From Deltaproteobacteria bacterium (GTDB lineage: Bacteria; Myxococcota; Polyangia; Polyangiales; B10-G4): DNA of 6,405 bases. Positions within the stretch are counted from its first letter, which is position 1; every line of letters begins with the position of its first letter. The stretch is taken from assembly GCA_019312705.1 (NCBI GenBank), contig JAFDCW010000275.1, forward strand, positions 1 through 6,405, written 5' to 3'. Below, piece by piece: positions 1 to 3,553 of this stretch. The position numbers were made by a program, and so were the translations under genes. The notes beneath the pieces were generated by a model that saw only the letters and a program-made list of their open reading frames with translations, was not told the DNA's origin and searched no databases.

Positions 1-137
1 AGGGAGGGCACTGGCGTTTTCCGAAAGCGGATGTGCTTGCAGTAAGGGCCGCCATGGACGACCTCCAACGGAGGAACCGAGAGGGTGACCTCGCTCCCTC
101 CGATGCCGATGAGAGCGAGCCGCTCCCGCTGCTCTAG
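1..137 (+). CDS. C-terminal fragment of a small excisionase/MerR-like helix-turn-helix DNA-binding protein (partial, 5' end outside window)
   Basis: The reading frame beginning at base 3 is open from the window edge to a TAG at 135-137 and gives 44 residues. It opens with GGHWRFPKADVLAVRAAM, which matches the end of the winged helix-turn-helix used by excisionase/BldC/MerR-type regulators. In that family a GGHxRF-x2-xDV stretch forms the wing and the following helix. The tail is acidic (DADESEPLPLL) and probably disordered. The likely role is sequence-specific DNA binding; the target cannot be read from a fragment. It converges on the minus-strand gene ending at 193, leaving a 55-bp gap with no clear terminator. 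The family call rests on one motif, and the recognition helix itself lies outside the window. Confidence 0.6.
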   Translation, partial: GGHWRFPKADVLAVRAAMDDLQRRNREGDLAPSDADESEPLPLL

Positions 138-192
138 GCGCGCGGTTCAGAGGACCTTCCGCATCGTCGCTCCCGTCTGCGGCAATGCACCG

Positions 193-639
193 TCACGAAG
201 CTCGCTGCCACCGCCGAGAAATCTTGGCCGCGGAGCGCTCGCTCGTTTCTTCGTCGTAGCACTCGATGAAGTCCTTCCGCGCATCGCTCATCACGGCGAG
301 CCAGCCTTCGGCTGCGGTCGCATCGACGAGCCCATCGGCGGCGAAGCGGCGCAACGCTTCCATCATCTGATCGAAGAAGATCGGCACGGAGCCGAAGAAG
401 CCCACCGTGCCGCCCTCCCAGAGTTCCGAGAAGAGGAAGTCCGGCACGTCGAACGCTTCCCAGGTTGGACGGCCCTGCGTCACGAAGACGAGGCCGATGC
501 GGTAGCGCGTCAGGCTGACGACTTCGGGCGGGCCGTGTCGCTTGAGGAAGCCGAACGCCTTCCCCTTCACCCATGCGAACCCCGACTTGCCCATGACGGC
601 GACGGCGGCGACGGTAAAGACTTCCGGAATGCCCGCCAT
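193..639 (-). CDS. Unidentified protein with hydrophobic N-terminus, second gene of the ferredoxin unit; probably frameshifted near its start
   Basis: From ATG 639 to TGA 195-193 this encodes 148 residues that I cannot name. Residues 1-17 are hydrophobic, 18-48 are basic (KGK, LKRHGPP, RYR) and look like a membrane-proximal loop, and the last 95 or so look soluble, with an aromatic-rich stretch (WEAFDVPDFLFSELW) and a helical end. The same frame stays open upstream and encodes an obvious membrane helix (WTPLLALLLPLVNIP, about 717-673) but has no ATG, GTG or TTG between the ferredoxin stop and 639. An ATG with a weak GAGG does exist at 734, in another frame. A single-base shift between 734 and about 718 would join the two into a protein of roughly 180 residues. 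So this is either a frameshifted gene, a sequencing error, or a shorter protein starting at 639. The basic loop recalls small bacterial multi-helix membrane proteins, but the soluble tail does not obviously belong with it. The ferredoxin stop is 35 bp before the 734 ATG, which suggests co-transcription. Confidence 0.6.
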   Translation of the reverse strand: MAGIPEVFTVAAVAVMGKSGFAWVKGKAFGFLKRHGPPEVVSLTRYRIGLVFVTQGRPTWEAFDVPDFLFSELWEGGTVGFFGSVPIFFDQMMEALRRFAADGLVDATAAEGWLAVMSDARKDFIECYDEETSERSAAKISRRWQRAS

Positions 640-769
640 GAGAAGCCCCCCGAGGGTGGCCTTGGCGGCGGTCGGAATGTTGACGAGGGGGAGGAGCAGC
701 GCCAGGAGCGGCGTCCAGGAACAGCCTCGCTCATTTCGTCGTGAGCCTCGTCTGGCGCCGCCCGTCTGT

Positions 770-1060
770 CTAACGAAGTTTGCCGGTCCGCTTCTCGACC
801 TGCTTCTTCGCCAGCTTCTTCGGCAAGCAGCCGTCTTCGATTGCCCGACGCAGGTCCACGAGATCGGTCCTCGGGTCCAACTTGCGAAACCATCGCAAAG
901 TCCCGCCGACCTCGACGCCGGCGACCGGACCTTTGCAGATCTTCTGGCAGCGCACCTCTTCGATCTCGAGGGAGCCGCCGACGCTTTGGCGGAGGCTCTT
1001 GTTCTCAGCTTTGCGCTTTTTGCAGCCCGAGCCGCGACAGAGATAGACGACCTGACCCAT
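770..1060 (-). CDS. (2Fe-2S) ferredoxin, thioredoxin-like fold
   Basis: This 96-residue protein has four cysteines in the pattern of thioredoxin-like [2Fe-2S] ferredoxins: C8-x4-C13 in LCRGSGCKKRK and C38-x3-C42 in RCQKICKGP, with 24 residues between the pairs. The CQKICKGPV block followed by a small strand (AGVEVGG) is typical of the family and resembles the CX3C half-site of NuoE and of Shethna/Cp2-type ferredoxins. It should carry one [2Fe-2S] cluster and move single electrons in the cytosol; the partner is unknown. The C-terminus (KKLAKKQVEKR) is strongly basic. The ATG at 1060 has no Shine-Dalgarno sequence and lies just downstream of a good promoter, so a leaderless message is likely. 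A Fur-like operator over that promoter predicts control by iron. The family call is confident; the physiological role is inferred. Confidence 0.88.
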   Translation of the reverse strand: MGQVVYLCRGSGCKKRKAENKSLRQSVGGSLEIEEVRCQKICKGPVAGVEVGGTLRWFRKLDPRTDLVDLRRAIEDGCLPKKLAKKQVEKRTGKLR

Positions 1061-1062
1061 AG

Positions 1063-1075
1063 GTAGAGACTCTAC
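1063..1075. repeat. Perfect 13-nt palindrome GTAGAG-A-CTCTAC over the ferredoxin -10
   Basis: GTAGAG and CTCTAC are exact reverse complements separated by one base. The palindrome contains the whole -10 hexamer and ends 2 bases before the ATG. It could be a second operator site. It is too short and loop-poor to be a terminator, and its position before the predicted transcript start argues against an RNA role. Confidence 0.5.
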
Positions 1076-1097
1076 ACTAGTTGCAAATGACTTTCAA
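1069..1097 (-). promoter_or_regulatory. Sigma-70-type promoter for the ferredoxin unit
   Basis: Read on the minus strand, TTGAAA (1097-1092; 5 of 6 to TTGACA) is followed after exactly 17 bp by TAGAGT (1074-1069; 4 of 6 to TATAAT). Transcription would start about 6-7 bases further on, near 1062, only a couple of bases before the ATG at 1060. With no ribosome binding site in the gap, this predicts a leaderless mRNA. Confidence 0.6.
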
Positions 1098-1101
1098 TAT
1101 C
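1083..1101. promoter_or_regulatory. Candidate Fur box (iron-responsive operator)
   Basis: Bases 1083-1101 match the classical 19-bp Fur consensus GATAATGATAATCATTATC at 13 of 19 positions, including AATGA, TCA and the terminal TATC. The overlapping 19-mer 1086-1104 (AATGACTTTCAATATCATT) is a 9-1-9 inverted repeat with 7 of 9 arms paired. It is a conspicuously AT-rich island in GC-rich surroundings. It covers the -35 of the ferredoxin promoter, where a bound repressor would block RNA polymerase. It also lies upstream of the divergent GST gene and overlaps that gene's weak candidate -10 (TATCAT, 1098-1103). That the regulator is Fur rather than another family member is inferred. Confidence 0.6.
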
Positions 1102-1136
1102 ATTTCCGTGAGCTTGCGTGAGGCCGGCTGACCCCG

Positions 1137-1144
1137 TAGGAGGA
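1137..1144 (+). promoter_or_regulatory. Ribosome binding site of the GST-fold gene
   Basis: TAGGAGGA is a near-perfect Shine-Dalgarno sequence, 7 bases before the ATG at 1152, and it fixes that start. It stands out because the ATL, ferredoxin, signal peptidase and lipoprotein starts in this window lack a recognisable one. Confidence 0.8.
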
Positions 1145-1151
1145 CGCCCTC

Positions 1152-1865
1152 ATGGCCACCACGACGCTCTACCAATTCGCCCTCTGCCCCTTCTGCAACA
1201 AGGTCCGCGCGGGCCTCGAGCTCAAGGGCGTGCCCTTCGAAGAGGTCGAGGTCAGCCCGCGGTCCAAGGTCGAGCTTCCCGCGCTCCCCGAAGGTGCCCC
1301 GGCCAAGGTGCCGGTCCTCGCGGCCGGGGACGAGGTCCTGTGGGACTCGACGACGATTCTCTCCGCTCTCGACGCCGCGTTTCCCGGGACCCGGCGTCTT
1401 CTGCCGGCGGACGAAACCTCCCGCTCCGAGGCCATCGCGATGGAGCAGTGGGTGGACGAGCACTTCATCCAATCCCTACCGCCGGTGCTCTACGGTACCT
1501 GGGGCGAAGCCGCCCAGGCCTCCAAGGTCATCGCGGAACACAGCCGCTTCGGGACGGGCCAGGGCATGATGGTCAAGCTCGGCGGCCCCTTCATCATGCA
1601 CGCCGTTGCTAAGCGCATCCTCAAGCGCAACGGCCGAACCGACGCCCACGGCTGGGTCTCCGACAATCTAGACCACTTCGAGCAAGAACTCGGTGACCAG
1701 GACTTCGTCTGCGGAGACCAGCTCACCATCGCCGATGCCGCGATGCACGGCGCGATCACTTGCATCAAGCCGTTCCCGATCTTCGAAAGCGTGCAGGCCC
1801 GGCCTCGCCTCGTCGCGTGGTTCGAGCGCGTGCAGGCGATGAAGGGGCCCCAGGTCGAGGCCTAG
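1152..1865 (+). CDS. Glutathione S-transferase family protein with CPFC active site (mPGES-2/glutaredoxin-like N-domain)
   Basis: The 237-residue protein has the two-domain GST layout. Residues 3-77 form a thioredoxin/glutaredoxin-like domain with a CPFC redox motif at 12-15, a Val-cisPro (53-54) and the DST turn (65-67) that in GSTs contacts the glutathione gamma-glutamyl group. Residues 90-230 form the all-helical C-domain, including LTIADAAMHG (191-200) with the conserved Asp195 helix cap. CPFCNKVR, the GGPFIMHAVAKR segment (144-155) and the spacing of the end resemble membrane prostaglandin E synthase-2-type GSTs more than classical bacterial ones. Expected activity is glutathione-dependent thiol transfer, reduction or conjugation in the cytosol; the substrate cannot be read. 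The ATG follows a strong Shine-Dalgarno sequence. It is divergent from the ferredoxin gene across the Fur-like site and followed by ATL 91 bp later. Family sure, subfamily tentative. Confidence 0.9.
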   Translation: MATTTLYQFALCPFCNKVRAGLELKGVPFEEVEVSPRSKVELPALPEGAPAKVPVLAAGDEVLWDSTTILSALDAAFPGTRRLLPADETSRSEAIAMEQWVDEHFIQSLPPVLYGTWGEAAQASKVIAEHSRFGTGQGMMVKLGGPFIMHAVAKRILKRNGRTDAHGWVSDNLDHFEQELGDQDFVCGDQLTIADAAMHGAITCIKPFPIFESVQARPRLVAWFERVQAMKGPQVEA

Positions 1866-1866
1866 G

Positions 1867-1882
1867 GGCGCTTCAGAGCGCC
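1867..1882 (+). terminator. Short GC hairpin after the GST-fold gene
   Basis: GGCGCT and AGCGCC pair perfectly around a TCAG tetraloop, starting one base after the TAG stop. No U-tract follows, so it is either a weak or factor-assisted terminator or an mRNA 3'-end stabiliser between the GST and ATL genes. In DNA this GC-rich, chance occurrence is possible. Confidence 0.35.
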
Positions 1883-1956
1883 TGCCGAACGAAGGGCCGT
1901 GAGGTCTTGTACTTGTAGAAGAAGAACTATGGCAGGACCTCGAGCGGCCTTCATCG

Positions 1957-2295
1957 ATGACGACTCACCAAGGAAAGACCGACCGGAACGACCGCATCTA
2001 CGCGGTCATTCGGGAGATCCCGCCGGGCTGCGTGCTCACCTACGGGCAGGTCGCCATGTTGGCCGAGATCCCTCGTGGCCATCGATTGGTCGCCGCCGCC
2101 CTGCGGGGGTCGGGGGCGCTCTTGCGCCTGCCGTGGCAGCGGGTCGTCGCCAAGCACTCCCGCAAGAAGGGGCGCATCGCGACGAAGGGGGATGACGCGA
2201 CGGAGCAGCGTGCCCTGCTCGTGCGGGAGGGCGTGAGCGTCGATCCGGCGGGACTGATCTCCCTCGAGGCGCACGGCTGGTTGCCCATCGACTGA
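1957..2295 (+). CDS. Alkyltransferase-like protein (ATL), MGMT-fold DNA alkylation-damage sensor
   Basis: The 112-residue protein is a stand-alone copy of the DNA-binding domain of O6-alkylguanine-DNA alkyltransferase (MGMT/Ogt). Residues 26-48 form the helix-turn-helix (VLTYGQVAMLAEIPRGHRLVAAAL), with the base-flipping Tyr29 and Arg43 at the position of the MGMT arginine finger. The active-site motif PCHRV is PWQRV (59-63): Trp60 replaces the methyl-accepting Cys and Gln61 the His, so it cannot repair by alkyl transfer. That loss defines ATL proteins, which bind O6-alkylguanine and hand bulky lesions to nucleotide excision repair. The MGMT-like tail (EQRALLVREGV, then GLISLEAHGWLP) is intact. 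ATG 1957 has no clear Shine-Dalgarno sequence, and no in-frame ATG lies just upstream. It follows the GST gene on the same strand, so they may share a transcript; both fit electrophile or alkylation stress. Confidence 0.93.
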   Translation: MTTHQGKTDRNDRIYAVIREIPPGCVLTYGQVAMLAEIPRGHRLVAAALRGSGALLRLPWQRVVAKHSRKKGRIATKGDDATEQRALLVREGVSVDPAGLISLEAHGWLPID

Positions 2296-2300
2296 CCTCC

Positions 2301-2323
2301 GGCGAACGCGGCCTCAGCGTGCC
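2301..2323. terminator. Weak hairpin between the convergent ATL and RDD genes
   Basis: The 29-bp gap between the ATL stop (2295) and the RDD stop (2325) holds GGC-(GA)-ACGC, a 7-base loop and GCGT-GCC: a 7-bp stem with a 2-base bulge. Its position between converging genes suits a bidirectional terminator, but there is no T-tract on either side. Confidence 0.25.
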
Positions 2324-2324
2324 C

Positions 2325-2843
2325 TCAGAACGTTGTCGGCTTCGTCTGGCCCGGCGGTTCCGGCTGACCTCGGACGTCGATGACCAGGGTATCGGCCATG
2401 TGGTCGTGCACGCATTTTCGCGCGTCCGAGAAGATGAGCAGCGGATTGACGAGGCCAAAAATGCTGCCGAGGATCGGGAGCATCTCGAGGGCGCCGGGGC
2501 CGATGATCCGCAGCAGGAGCAGACGCCCGAGCTTTGCCCGGCTTCCGTCGCCGCGCACGATGCGGATACCGAGCATGCGCTTGCCGATGGTCTGGCCGTA
2601 GCGGTGCAGCCAGACGAGGTTGATGATGAGGGAGGCGAGGAAGGCGAGGACGAGGACCGCGAAGGCTGCGCGTACGATGAACACCGAGCCGGTCGCCGCT
2701 CCAGCCCCGTAGACGAGAAGGAAGGGCGCGAGGGGGATGAAGACGTCGATGGTGCGCGCCCCGAGGCGGGTGCCCCGGTCGGCGAGGGGTGAGGCGTCGT
2801 CCTGGTCGATGCGGGGGTCGCCCGGGTAGGGGATGAGCCTCAT
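2325..2843 (-). CDS. RDD family integral membrane protein
   Basis: The 172-residue protein starts at ATG 2843-2841, which overlaps the signal peptidase stop as ATGA; a GGAG sits 7 bases upstream (2854-2851) inside the peptidase gene. The frame stays open further upstream, but the overlap, the SD and the domain border favour this start. The N-terminal 25 residues are polar. RLGARTIDVFIPL (27-39) carries the Arg and Asp of the RDD signature, and FSDARKCVHDHMADTLVI (138-155) carries the final Asp147, in the usual LHD-like position. GQTIGKRMLGIRIVR (83-97) is the characteristic central motif after a GQ turn. Hydrophobic segments lie at about 34-50, 55-79 and 108-137. RDD proteins sit in the inner membrane; roles in cation/proton exchange have been reported for some, but most are uncharacterised. 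Translational coupling to signal peptidase suggests a related envelope role, which is inference. Confidence 0.9.
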   Translation of the reverse strand: MRLIPYPGDPRIDQDDASPLADRGTRLGARTIDVFIPLAPFLLVYGAGAATGSVFIVRAAFAVLVLAFLASLIINLVWLHRYGQTIGKRMLGIRIVRGDGSRAKLGRLLLLRIIGPGALEMLPILGSIFGLVNPLLIFSDARKCVHDHMADTLVIDVRGQPEPPGQTKPTTF

Positions 2844-3541
2844 CGGACGGCTCCGAAGAAGTGGTGGCCCATATAGATGAAGAGGGCGCGCCCTTTGATC
2901 GCGGTCACCGGGACCGGGCCAAAGTAGCGGCTGTCGTTCGACCGGTCCCGGTGATCGCCGAGGATGAACACCTGGTCGGGGGGAACCTCCACCGGGTCCA
3001 TCGCAGTGGGCAGCGGAGCTTGTTCCCACGAAGTCAGATAGCTCCTGTCTCCGATCACCTCTTCGAAACAAGGCGGGGAGTCACCGACGACCGAAGGAGA
3101 AAGCTCCATGCATTGACCTTGCGGCGTCTGCGGCACCACCTCGCCATTGATGCTCAAGTGGTTGTCGGTGAAGGCGATGACGTCGCCGCTGATACCGACG
3201 ACCCGTTTGACGATGTCGATTCCGGCGGACGGAGACCGAATCACGACGACGTCGCCGCGCTCGGGCTCCCCCCAGTTGATGGCGGCCTCGGCCGACCAGG
3301 GCAGAAAGAGGCCGTAGGCCGTCTTGTCCACGACGAAGCGGTCGCCGTTTTGCAACGTCGGCTCCATCGACGGCCCCTCGGACTCGAACGCCTCGACGCC
3401 GCCGATCCGGATGAGCATGGCGAAGACCACCGCGGCGAAAGGGTAGACGAACGCTAGGAGGACGATCTTACCCCAACCAATCGGACGCTTCCCGCGTCCT
3501 ACGGTGGTCGGTTCGTCAGTCACCGCGGGAGAATAGCTCAC
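2840..3541 (-). CDS. lepB: Signal peptidase I (type I leader peptidase, S26 family)
   Basis: The 233-residue protein cleaves signal peptides from exported proteins at the outer face of the inner membrane. A basic N-terminus (RGKRPIGWGK) leads to one membrane helix (about 26-45). The catalytic Ser58 lies in GPSMEPTLQNGD (box B) and the general-base Lys112 in DIVKRVVGISGD (box D), about the usual distance apart. Box E, GDHRDRSNDSRYFGPV (195-210), is complete. Between boxes D and E is an insert containing Cys144 and Cys158, which could form a periplasmic disulfide. One transmembrane helix instead of the two in E. coli LepB is common in other phyla. The start is GTG at 3541-3539, 12 bp after the lipoprotein stop, with no clear Shine-Dalgarno sequence; a second in-frame GTG at 3523 is an alternative that would shorten the protein by six residues. 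The stop overlaps the RDD start. Confidence 0.95.
   Translation of the reverse strand: MSYSPAVTDEPTTVGRGKRPIGWGKIVLLAFVYPFAAVVFAMLIRIGGVEAFESEGPSMEPTLQNGDRFVVDKTAYGLFLPWSAEAAINWGEPERGDVVVIRSPSAGIDIVKRVVGISGDVIAFTDNHLSINGEVVPQTPQGQCMELSPSVVGDSPPCFEEVIGDRSYLTSWEQAPLPTAMDPVEVPPDQVFILGDHRDRSNDSRYFGPVPVTAIKGRALFIYMGHHFFGAVR
2851..2854 (-). promoter_or_regulatory. GGAG ribosome binding site deciding the RDD start
   Basis: GGAG on the minus strand ends 7 bases before the ATG at 2843, inside the signal peptidase coding sequence. With the ATGA overlap it supports coupled translation and argues against the longer upstream frame. Confidence 0.55.
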
Positions 3542-3553
3542 AAGAGCGCGGCC

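Noticed and set aside
159..182. CCGCA/TGCGG inverted repeat as a terminator between convergent genes
   Set aside because: Only 5 bp with a 14-base loop and no T-tract; expected by chance.
85..744. Plus-strand open frame of 219 codons over the left region
   Set aside because: Arg/Pro/Glu-rich composition typical of an antisense shadow; the minus frame has a membrane helix and natural protein composition.
542..1066. Plus-strand open frame over the ferredoxin gene
   Set aside because: The minus strand carries the CX4C/CX3C ferredoxin motifs; the plus frame has no recognisable feature.
2844..3071. N-terminal extension of the RDD frame to an ATG at 3071
   Set aside because: It would overlap the signal peptidase gene by 232 bases, including box E, and reads as Arg/Pro/Gly-rich shadow; ATG 2843 with ATGA overlap and GGAG is preferred.
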